Shown here piece by piece: positions 58,294-64,000 of a stretch of DNA of 64,000 nt (position 1 is its first letter; each line of letters starts with the position of its first letter). The position numbers were made by a program, and so were the translations under genes. Source of the DNA: Methyloversatilis universalis FAM5 (GTDB lineage: Bacteria > Pseudomonadota > Gammaproteobacteria > Burkholderiales > Rhodocyclaceae); the NCBI RefSeq assembly GCF_000214035.2, contig NZ_AFHG01000049.1:54156-118155 (forward strand). Direction: 5' to 3'. The notes beneath the pieces are model-generated. The model was not told where the DNA came from, ran no database searches, and saw only the letters and a program-made list of their open reading frames with translations.

Positions 58294-58368
58294 CGGTTTC
58301 TCCCTTCGGTTCCGGGCGATGCAAGGGGGGCGGCGCGCCGGCCGTGCCGGGCGCCGCAGGGCAGCACC

Positions 58369-58944
58369 TTACTCGCTGATGGCTTCGATCGCGATGTCGA
58401 TGGTCACGTCGTCGCCGACGTTCGGCGCGTACTTGCCCATGTTGAAGTCGGTGCGCTTCACCGTCACCGTGGCGTTGGCGCCGATGGCGTCCTTCTTGAG
58501 CATCGGATGCGGCATCAGCTGGAAGCTGGTCACTTTCAGCGTGACCGGCTTGCTCACGCCCTTGAGCGTCAGCACGCCATCGACCGCGACCGGCTTGTCA
58601 CCGTCGAAGGTGACCTTGGTCGACTTGAAGGTGGCGGTCGGGTAGGCGGCGGTGTCCAGGAAGTCCGGTGCCTGGATGTGCTCGTTGAACAGCGCCGAGC
58701 CGGTGCTGACCGACTTGGTGTCGATGGTGATGTCGACGGCGCCGGTCTTGGCGGCGCGGTCCAGCGTGACCGTGCCGGTGGTCTTGTCGAAGCGGCTCAG
58801 CTGGGTCGAGTAGCCGAAGTGGCTGTACGAGAAGCGCGGGAAGGTGTGGTTGGTGTCGAGCTTGAAGGTTTGCGGTGCGGCCAGTGCCGGGGCGGCGACG
58901 GCGGCGAAGGCGAGCGAGGCGACAAGGGTCTTGAGCGGGGTCAT
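58369..58944 (-). CDS. yceI: YceI-family periplasmic lipocalin-like protein
   Basis: 191 residues, ATG at 58944 after GGAGA. Signal peptide ending AAPALAAP, then the YceI beta-barrel: FKLDTNHTFPRFSYSHFGYS, KSVSTGSALFNEHIQAPDFLD, VDGVLTLKGVSKPVTL, and TDFNMGKYAPNVGDDV. YceI binds polyisoprenoids. Third gene of an operon with a DODA dioxygenase and cytochrome b561; yceI-b561 pairing is a known arrangement. Confidence 0.95.
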   Translation of the reverse strand: MTPLKTLVASLAFAAVAAPALAAPQTFKLDTNHTFPRFSYSHFGYSTQLSRFDKTTGTVTLDRAAKTGAVDITIDTKSVSTGSALFNEHIQAPDFLDTAAYPTATFKSTKVTFDGDKPVAVDGVLTLKGVSKPVTLKVTSFQLMPHPMLKKDAIGANATVTVKRTDFNMGKYAPNVGDDVTIDIAIEAISE

Positions 58945-58998
58945 GGCAGTTCTCCGGTTGAAGTACATCTGTATATATGCAGCGAGGGTGAAAGCGGC

Positions 58999-59586
58999 TC
59001 AGCCGCCGGAAGTCATCTTCACCAGCGTGCGGTCACGCTTGACGAAGTGGTGGTACAGCGCAGCCGCGACATGGCCCAGCACCAGCAGCCAGATCAGTCG
59101 CGCGCCGAGCACATCCTTGTGGATGAAATCGATCGGCTTTTCGAAGGTCTTGAAATCCAGACCCAGGCCGTCGACCACCGCGCTCTGGAACAGTGCGGTG
59201 CTTTCGAACTTCGGAATCTCGAACAGGAAGAAGAAATCCGTATTCACGCCGGTGCCGAGGTAGCCGGTGATCGGCGCCACGATCATCACCGCGTACAGCG
59301 CCAGATGGCCGAGATGGGCGGCGCGGTGCGCCAGCGGCGTGCCCGGCTCGTCGTCCGGCACCCGGTTCATCAGCCGCCAGATCACGCGCAGTGCCACGAT
59401 GACCGCGATGCTCACGCCCACCGACAGGTGGATCTGCAGCGCGGTCCAGTTCTCCGGAGTCTGCTTCTCGGTAAACCACTGGCGGTAGTAGACCGATACG
59501 TAGGCGGCGAGAAAGAGCGCGGCGGTGCTCCAGTGCAGCCACTTTGCGACGCGGCCGTAGTTCGCGGCGGTGTTCTTCAGGCTCAT
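58999..59586 (-). CDS. Cytochrome b561 family protein
   Basis: 195 residues. Four TM segments with heme-ligand His in RVAKWLHWSTAALFL, IHLSVGVSIAV, LGHLALYAVMI and LVLGHVAAALYHHFV. It resembles YodB/CybB-type b561 proteins that move electrons between quinol and periplasmic partners. The start overlaps the dioxygenase stop by 4 bp, and yceI follows 54 bp later. Confidence 0.95.
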   Translation of the reverse strand: MSLKNTAANYGRVAKWLHWSTAALFLAAYVSVYYRQWFTEKQTPENWTALQIHLSVGVSIAVIVALRVIWRLMNRVPDDEPGTPLAHRAAHLGHLALYAVMIVAPITGYLGTGVNTDFFFLFEIPKFESTALFQSAVVDGLGLDFKTFEKPIDFIHKDVLGARLIWLLVLGHVAAALYHHFVKRDRTLVKMTSGG

Positions 59587-60398
59587 TGCAGTGCTCCTTG
59601 CGCGGGGGTGAAGGCCCAGGCGTCCATGGCCAGCACGTAGTCGTCGATGCCGGCGTGAAAGCGCTCGGCCAGCGCGCCTTCGCCCGCCGCGCCGAGCGCG
59701 ACGAAGAAGGGCAGCAGGTGTTCTTCGCTCGGGTGGGCGCGCACCGCATCCGGCGCCCGGCGGCGGTAGTCGAGCAGGGCGGCGGTGTCGCCCTCGGCCA
59801 AGCGTGCGGCGAACCAGTCGGCGAAGGCGCGCACATAGGCCGGCGGCCGGCCGTCGCCGTGCGCGACGATCTGCCAGTCGCGCAGGTTGTGGGTCAGGTT
59901 GCCGGAGCCGAGCACGCGCAGGCCCTGCGCGGCCAGCGGCGCCAGCGCGCGGCCCAGCCGGTACGCGCCTTCGGCGCCGCCGCGGCTCTGCAGCGACAGC
60001 GGAATCACCGGCACGTCGGCATCCGGATACATGAGCCGCAGCGGCACCCAGGCACCGTGGTCCAGGCCGCGTTCGGCGTCCAGTCGCACCGGCAGGCCGG
60101 CGTCCTCGATGGCCGTGGCGACCAGGCCGGCCAGTTCGCGGCAGCCGGTGGCCGGGTAGCGGATCGCGTACAGCTCGGGCGGGAAACCGTAGAAGTCGTG
60201 AATGGTGTCCAGCCGGTCGGCGGTGCCCACGGTGGGCTGGGCGCTGTCCCAGTGCGCGCTCACCACCACCAGCGCGCGCGGCCGCGGCAGCGCTTCGGCC
60301 TTGGCGGCCAGCGCCGCACCGGCCGCACCCGGGCGCAGCGCGAAAGTGGGTGCGCCGTGCGGAACGAACAGACTGGCAGGGGCGGGGCGGGCAGACAT
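59583..60398 (-). CDS. ygiD: DODA-type extradiol ring-cleavage dioxygenase
   Basis: 271 residues. The ATG at 60398 was preferred to 60407 because AAGGA lies at proper distance. Metal ligands: SLFVPHGAPTFA (His), VVSAHWDS (His) and LDHGAWVPLRLM (His/Asp). Members open catechol rings such as DOPA at the 4,5 position. First gene of the dodA-b561-yceI operon, divergent from a LysR-type regulator that probably controls it. Confidence 0.93.
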   Translation of the reverse strand: MSARPAPASLFVPHGAPTFALRPGAAGAALAAKAEALPRPRALVVVSAHWDSAQPTVGTADRLDTIHDFYGFPPELYAIRYPATGCRELAGLVATAIEDAGLPVRLDAERGLDHGAWVPLRLMYPDADVPVIPLSLQSRGGAEGAYRLGRALAPLAAQGLRVLGSGNLTHNLRDWQIVAHGDGRPPAYVRAFADWFAARLAEGDTAALLDYRRRAPDAVRAHPSEEHLLPFFVALGAAGEGALAERFHAGIDDYVLAMDAWAFTPAQGALQ

Positions 60399-60493
60399 GG
60401 CAGACATCCTTGATGCGATGCCTGCAGCTTAGTCATTCCGGTTTGATCGAAATAGACGACAATCCGGAAATCATCGTTGCTGGATTGACAACA
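60399..60493. promoter_or_regulatory. Divergent promoter region of the dioxygenase operon and lysR
   Basis: 95 bp. An inverted repeat ATTCCGG (near 60435) / CCGGAAT (near 60464) with a 22-base spacer and AT-rich T-N-A stretches looks like a LysR operator. No strong -35/-10 pair is evident. Confidence 0.4.
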
Positions 60494-61381
60494 ATGGACA
60501 GGCTCGACGCTATGCAGCTGTTCGTGCGCGTAACCGAACTGGGCAGCTTTTCCGCCGTCGCCCAGCAGCTCGGCGTGGCGCGCTCGGTGGTCACCCGGCA
60601 GATCGCCGCGCTCGAAGCCCACCTCGGCGCCAAGCTGCTGGCGCGCAGCACGCGCCGGCTGTCGCTCACCTCGGCCGGCACCGCCTATCTGGAAAAATGC
60701 CGCGTCATCCTGAATCTGGTCGAGGCGGCGGAAACCGGCATCGCCGAGGAGCGGCAGACACCGCGCGGCCCGATCCGGGTCGGTGCGCCGCTGAGCTACG
60801 GTCTCAAACGGCTGTCGCCGCTGCTGCTCGACTTCGCCGAGCACTACCCGGAGGTCACGCTCGACATCGACTACAACGACCGCCGCGTAAACCTGATCGA
60901 AGAGGGCATGGACCTCGCCATCCGCGTCACCGCGAAGCTCGACCCGGCCACCGTTGCCCGCCGCATCGGCACCAGCCGCCTGATCGCGGTCGCCTCACCC
61001 AACTACCTTGCCCGCCACGGCACCCCGGCCACCCCGGAAGACCTCGCGAACCACCCCTGCCTCGGCTACACCGCGGTCGCCGCCAATCCGAGCTGGACCT
61101 TCACCACGCCCGGGGGGCGCACCGTCACCGTGCCGCTGCGCAGCCCGCTCACCGCCAGCAACGGCGACCTCCTGACCGAAGCCGCCGCCCGCGGCATGGG
61201 CCTCACCTGCCAGCCCGACTTCATCCTCGACCCCTGGCTGGCCGACGGTCGCCTGCTGCCGGTGCTCACCGGCTGCACCACGCCCGAACTGGGTGTGTAT
61301 GCCGTGCTGCCCGGCAACCGGCATGTGCCGCATCGGGTCAGGGTGCTGATGGACTGGCTGGCCGAAAGGCTGATGGCATAG
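60494..61381 (+). CDS. LysR-family transcriptional regulator
   Basis: 295 residues. The HTH at 1-60 is typical: MDRLDAMQLFVRVTELGSFS and ARSVVTRQIAALEAHLGAKLLARSTRRLSLT. The effector domain is of the CrgA/YhaJ type (VRVTAKLDPATVARRIGTSRLIAVASPNYLARHG, in part). Start at 60494 matches the family. Divergent from the dioxygenase operon, the likely target. It occupies the place where an integron integrase would normally be found next to the attI site that follows. Confidence 0.95.
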   Translation: MDRLDAMQLFVRVTELGSFSAVAQQLGVARSVVTRQIAALEAHLGAKLLARSTRRLSLTSAGTAYLEKCRVILNLVEAAETGIAEERQTPRGPIRVGAPLSYGLKRLSPLLLDFAEHYPEVTLDIDYNDRRVNLIEEGMDLAIRVTAKLDPATVARRIGTSRLIAVASPNYLARHGTPATPEDLANHPCLGYTAVAANPSWTFTTPGGRTVTVPLRSPLTASNGDLLTEAAARGMGLTCQPDFILDPWLADGRLLPVLTGCTTPELGVYAVLPGNRHVPHRVRVLMDWLAERLMA

Positions 61382-61460
61382 TTGGAAGCAGCCTGTTCGG
61401 GTACATTCCAGATGACCCAGAGGTGAAATTGAAGGGGTGAGGTTTTTCATCGCTGTTTAA

Positions 61461-61480
61461 TACTGGATGAATACACAGCA
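61461..61480. promoter_or_regulatory. LexA-box-like sequence upstream of the cassette array
   Basis: TACTGGATGAATACACAGCA has the CTG-N10-CAG core and about 15 of 20 matches to the E. coli LexA consensus (from memory). LexA boxes usually sit in the intI promoter of SOS-controlled integrons. Ten bases away on the minus strand is an ATG (61450) opening a short frame that then runs into the 3' end of lysR. Confidence 0.6.
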
Positions 61481-61554
61481 TGACGCGTCGAAACGTACGA
61501 CCGGAAGCCGTTTCAGTCCGACCAACCCTGCCTGTTTATCCGGCAGCCTCCGTA

Positions 61555-61592
61555 GTTATGGCGCAAAACTGCGCCAGAAAACAAAGTTAGCC
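61555..61592 (+). other. attI-like recombination site
   Basis: GTTATGG, a GGCGCAAAACTGCGCC hairpin and then AGAAAACAAAGTTAGCC. From memory, class 1 attI1 also has GTTATGG upstream, a short hairpin and ends TAAAACAAAGTTAGGC, so AAAACAAAGTTAG is shared. The crossover would fall after G61586. The position before the first cassette fits attI. Confidence 0.7.
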
Positions 61593-61606
61593 CCAAAGGA
61601 TCGCGT

Positions 61607-62368
61607 ATGACAGGAACTCCCACTCCTCTATATCTCGATTGGCAATTTTGGGCGGCTGTCGTTGCTGCGCTTGCCCTTGTGCTGTCTCAATTGCCGCCAG
61701 TTCACCTCTGGTTCCGTCCGCGGCGTCTTGACGTGGAAGTTCACAGCCGCATCCAAGTAACTCATAAAGTCGGAAACCCAAACGTCGGAATGTTCGTCAG
61801 CATTCGAAATACTGGTGGGCGAGAACTACGAATTCGGTCTCTGCGAATCGTAATTGCCCGAGACAGCGCGCCGTTGCTGACGCTTCCGGCACAAAACTAC
61901 TTTGAAACACCATCTTCGCAGGCATCCGTTCTGTTTGTCCCATTTTCGCTAAAGCCAGGTGACACATGGGCTCATGGCACAAACTTCCTCAACTTATTCG
62001 ATCGAGCGACTGAGAAGCTGTATCGAGAGGCGGAGTCCGCCCTTAGGGCGGATATCCAAAAGAAGCTAAAGGCGAAGACAGTGCAGGACAATGAGATGGT
62101 CGTCGCCGAACAAGAATTGGTCGCTCCTTTTACCAAGTTGTTTAACGACCTGTTCGTCTGGAAGCCTGGAGAGTATGTTGCCGAGCTTATCGTTGATGCA
62201 GAGCCCGGATCAGCTTCATTCAGCAAAAAGTACCGCTTTACTTTGTACGAGTCCGATTCGGAGGAACTTGAAACGCACACAGACGACTACAAGTTCGGCG
62301 GGGGTGTCTCATACAACATAGAAAGGCACGTGGGTGTATTCGTTCCTCTGTCACAACATGGGGGCTAA
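61607..62368 (+). CDS. Cassette 1: membrane-anchored hypothetical protein
   Basis: 253 residues, RBS AAAGGA. N-terminal TM (about 12-32: WQFWAAVVAALALVLSQLPP) then Arg-rich RPRRLDVEV. The next part (about 42-130) looks like an immunoglobulin-like beta domain (GMFVSIRNTGGRELRIRSLR). A helical middle (about 130-185) and a closing beta region follow. Codon and base use are visibly AT-richer than the neighbours. No catalytic motif is seen. Unknown function; integron cassettes often encode defence or surface factors, but nothing in this protein proves that. Confidence 0.8.
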   Translation: MTGTPTPLYLDWQFWAAVVAALALVLSQLPPVHLWFRPRRLDVEVHSRIQVTHKVGNPNVGMFVSIRNTGGRELRIRSLRIVIARDSAPLLTLPAQNYFETPSSQASVLFVPFSLKPGDTWAHGTNFLNLFDRATEKLYREAESALRADIQKKLKAKTVQDNEMVVAEQELVAPFTKLFNDLFVWKPGEYVAELIVDAEPGSASFSKKYRFTLYESDSEELETHTDDYKFGGGVSYNIERHVGVFVPLSQHGG

Positions 62369-62429
62369 CCCGGCGTTGCAAGGGACGCTCCGCCTATCAG
62401 CGGCGCGCCCCTGAACTTGGACGTTAGGC
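62363..62429 (+). repeat. attC1
   Basis: 67 bp from R'' GGCTAAC (62363-62369) to the core GTTAGGC (62423-62429). The inner arms AGGGACGCTCCGC and GCGGCGCGCCCCT pair at about 11 of 13 positions around CTATCA. Confidence 0.8.
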
Positions 62430-62444
62430 CGCTCGTCCACAATC

Positions 62445-62702
62445 ATGGTGATCCTCGCTCTTACTCCGGACGGCTTCACTGAAGCGCTGCGCCTCGCCAA
62501 CGGTGTCCACCCCGTGTGGTGCTCAGCAAGCGCCGTCTCGCATGAGCAACTCGCTGGCATGCACCTAACCATGGTCACGCGTTTCGTGTACTCGCTCGAT
62601 GATTTCATCGCTAATCCATCAGTGCTGGAGGGCGCCCTGGACACCATTGGTCAGCATCATCCCGGTGAGCGCGTTTGGGTCGAGCGTCTTGCAGCAGCCT
62701 AA
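62445..62702 (+). CDS. Cassette 2: small hypothetical protein
   Basis: 85 residues. Starts 15 bases after the attC1 core; its stop codon lies inside the attC2 R'' box, as usual for tightly packed cassettes. Mixed alpha/beta, no signal peptide, no TM, one Cys (VWCSAS), with ALTPDGFTEALRLANG and LEGALDTIGQHHPGERVWVE. I do not recognise it. Confidence 0.7.
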   Translation: MVILALTPDGFTEALRLANGVHPVWCSASAVSHEQLAGMHLTMVTRFVYSLDDFIANPSVLEGALDTIGQHHPGERVWVERLAAA

Positions 62703-62769
62703 CCCTTCGTTGCACCCGACATGCGTCAGCCTGCGGCTGCCGCATGTCGGGTGAACTCAAACGTTGAGC
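62697..62769 (+). repeat. attC2
   Basis: 73 bp from R'' GCCTAAC (62697-62703) to the core GTTGAGC (62763-62769). The inner stem CACCCGACATGCG/CGCATGTCGGGTG is a perfect 13 bp. Confidence 0.85.
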
Positions 62770-62772
62770 GTC

Positions 62773-63000
62773 ATGAACTACGCGACAGGACAGACTGCGC
62801 AAGTGGGTGACCGTGTGCTCATCGAGCGAGGTAGAACACCTGGGCGCGTACGTGAGGTGATCGATGCCGATGCGGACTTGAGTCAGTGGAATGTGAAAGA
62901 GCCGGGGCTCATGATCGAAGCCGCACCGTTCGGTTTGGTTTTTTGGCCAGCCAGTTCGCCAGACGCAGTGGTCCTAGTCGGCCGTGAGCAGGAGTTGTGA
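62773..63000 (+). CDS. Cassette 3: small SH3-like hypothetical protein
   Basis: 75 residues from the ATG at 62773, 3 bases after the attC2 core. Beta-rich: QVGDRVLIERGRTPGRVREV, then LMIEAAPFGLVFWPAS and a closing strand. The pattern resembles small KOW/SH3 barrels. No recognisable family or motif. No obvious ribosome site because the attC hairpin is right upstream; translation may be coupled or leaderless from an upstream transcript. Confidence 0.65.
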   Translation: MNYATGQTAQVGDRVLIERGRTPGRVREVIDADADLSQWNVKEPGLMIEAAPFGLVFWPASSPDAVVLVGREQEL

Positions 63001-63006
63001 TGCGAC

Positions 63007-63064
63007 GCCCAACCCATCATTCCAGCGGACCGCCTGCGGCGGCCGCTGAATTCAAGCGTTGAGG
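63007..63064 (+). repeat. attC3
   Basis: 58 bp from R'' GCCCAAC (63007-63013) to the core GTTGAGG (63058-63064). Inner arms AGCGGACCGCC/GGCGGCCGCT pair with one mismatch. The core's last base is G instead of a pyrimidine; an IS-like end begins at that point. Confidence 0.75.
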
Positions 63065-64000
63065 CTGTAGAAAAACCCCTCCCGCCCCACCGCCGTCCAC
63101 ATGCCGTCGTTATGATTTCGCATCGCCTCTCCGGAGCCCCGCGATGCCGCGATTCAAGACGCCTGACTACGGCCTGAAGCTCATCCCGGTCGATTTCGCG
63201 CAGCAGGTGCTGCCCGGCACCTTCGAGTTCGCGCTTTGCCACCTGGTCGACAACGACCTCGATCTTTCCGCGCTCCGCGCCCGCTATGCCAACGACGCCG
63301 GTGGTGCCCCGGCCTTCGATCCGGCGGTGCTGCTCAAGATCGTGTTGCTCGGCTACTCGCGCGGGCTGATCGGTTCGCGCGCCATCGCTACCGCCTGCCG
63401 CCACAACGTGCTGTTCATGGCCGTCTCCGGCGACAGCGCGCCGCACTTCACCACCGTCGCCCACTTCATCAGCCATCTGGGCGATGAGGCCCGCGCGCTC
63501 TTCACCCAGGTGCTGCTGGTGTGCGACCGCCAGGGGTTGATCGGGCGAGAGCTCTTCGCCATCGACGGCGTGAAGCTGCCGTCGAATGCCTCCAAAGCGA
63601 AGAGCGGCACGCGGGCCGACTTCGAGCGCGAGGCCGCGAAGATGGAGGCGGCCGTGCAGCGCATGATCACCGAGCAGAAGGCGCGCGATGCGCAGGCGGG
63701 CGAACAGGACGTGGCCCGCGCACAGCGCACCCGCGAACGTCTGAGCCGCGAGGCGGCGAAGATCCGCGACTGGCTGGCGCGTAACCCGCAGGACAGGCAG
63801 GGCGCCAGGGGCGCGGTGCGCCTGTCGAATCGCACCGACAATGACTCGGCCAAGATGGCCACCGCCAAGGGCGTGGTCCAGGGCTATACCGGGGTGGCCA
63901 CGGTCGATGCCGCCCACCAGATCGTGGTCGATGCGCAGGCGCACGGCACCGGGTCGGAACAGGAACTGCTGCTGCCGGTGATCGACGCCAGCAGCGCACA
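63064..64000 (+). mobile_element. IS1182-like insertion sequence, left end (runs off right edge)
   Basis: Starts at about GCTGTAGAAAAACCCC next to the attC3 core, followed by a short leader and the transposase gene. The right end is outside the window, so no target-site duplication can be checked. Confidence 0.7.
63144..64000 (+). CDS. IS1182-family transposase, N-terminal part
   Basis: 285 codons are visible from the ATG at 63144 (CCGGAG upstream); the frame is open at the window edge. The N-terminus shows the DUF772-type start DLSALRARYANDAGGAPAFD, VLLKIVLLGYSRGLIGSRAI, and the first catalytic region LFAIDGVKLPSNASK (putative DDE Asp). A charged coiled coil follows (about 160-200). Further catalytic residues are outside the window. 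A complete copy would be about 450-500 residues. Confidence 0.85.
   Translation, partial: MPRFKTPDYGLKLIPVDFAQQVLPGTFEFALCHLVDNDLDLSALRARYANDAGGAPAFDPAVLLKIVLLGYSRGLIGSRAIATACRHNVLFMAVSGDSAPHFTTVAHFISHLGDEARALFTQVLLVCDRQGLIGRELFAIDGVKLPSNASKAKSGTRADFEREAAKMEAAVQRMITEQKARDAQAGEQDVARAQRTRERLSREAAKIRDWLARNPQDRQGARGAVRLSNRTDNDSAKMATAKGVVQGYTGVATVDAAHQIVVDAQAHGTGSEQELLLPVIDASSA

Larger units (their letters stand above)
61461..63064 (+). mobile_element. Integron gene-cassette array without integrase (three cassettes)
   Basis: A LexA-like box and attI-like site are followed by three cassettes (61587-62423, 62424-62763, 62764-63058), each a single ORF and an attC. Cassette 1 left end G|TTAGCC matches its R'' GGCTAAC; cassette 2 G|TTAGGC matches R'' GCCTAAC; cassette 3 G|TTGAGC and R'' GCCCAAC differ by one base. 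No intI gene is in the window; the usual place is filled by lysR. Confidence 0.8.

Noticed and set aside
58969-58982. CTGTATATATGCAG as a LexA box before yceI
   Set aside because: The CTG-CAG spacing is 8 rather than 10 bases, so it does not fit LexA; yceI is also not an expected SOS gene.
60995-61450. A minus-strand frame starting at 61450 as an intact intI or regulator
   Set aside because: Beyond the first ~20 codons it is antisense to lysR and has no integrase motif; only a fossil start is possible.

Overview
The window is GC-rich chromosomal DNA from a betaproteobacterium. The protein families (rpsU-gatB/yqeY-dnaG-rpoD cluster, plsY/folB divergence, PEP-CTERM protein, long TRAP DctM, many c-di-GMP proteins) suggest the Rhodocyclales, perhaps near Methyloversatilis or Thauera. 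That placement is inference from gene content, not from a search.

Layout. 1-3.04 kb: an HD-GYP response regulator with a sensor that runs off the left edge, then a membrane-anchored TAXI-type TRAP binding protein. 3.2-9.0 kb: a complete RND efflux operon (adaptor, HAE1 pump, outer-membrane channel) behind a strong sigma-70 promoter that overlaps an AcrR/TtgR-like palindrome. 9.0-13.7 kb: a bactofilin, then a GlrK-QseG-GlrR (QseE/G/F) cluster followed by a secreted BON protein whose promoter carries a sigma-54 -24/-12 element and a TGTC-N10-GACA site. 13.7-18.7 kb: an ODP-type di-iron MBL protein, a large PEP-CTERM protein, a CAU tRNA, a phosphodiesterase and a CBS-pair protein. 18.7-26.9 kb: housekeeping genes (rpoD, dnaG, gatB/yqeY, rpsU, tsaD, plsY, folB, ogt, a chalcone-isomerase-like protein). 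27.1-29.9 kb: a Slam-like TPR/beta-barrel protein next to a FecR-domain protein with a TbpB-like C-terminal barrel, a likely type XI secretion pair. 29.9-41 kb: marC, proA, holA, lptE, leuS, mscS, uvrD, a Sel1 protein and a poly-gamma-glutamate-hydrolase-like protein. 41-45 kb: a solute-binding protein coupled to a PAS-GAF-PAS-GGDEF-EAL protein. 45-54 kb: two orphan ParA ATPases, oxidoreductases, an FAH-family enzyme, a Kef antiporter, a His-rich tandem-repeat protein and a hydrolase. 54-58.3 kb: a TRAP DctQM pair, a cluster of REP elements, a histidine phosphatase and an ABM protein. 58.4-61.4 kb: yceI, cytochrome b561 and a DODA dioxygenase, with a divergent LysR.

The most unusual part is 61.46-64.0 kb. 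A LexA-box-like sequence and an attI-like site are followed by three small genes, each ending in an attC-like recombination site. The left-boundary and R'' sequences match cassette by cassette, as expected for true integron cassettes. No integrase gene lies in the expected place: the lysR gene sits there instead. This looks like a chromosomal integron array whose intI was lost, now flanked by an IS1182-like transposase gene that runs off the right edge. Cassette 1 is visibly AT-richer than the rest of the window and encodes a membrane-anchored protein I do not recognise.

Most of the window is ordinary core genome on both strands. The points worth a second look are the cassette array, the Slam/FecR-TbpB pair, the GlrR site at the BON gene, the RND operator without a neighbouring regulator, and the His-rich repeats.
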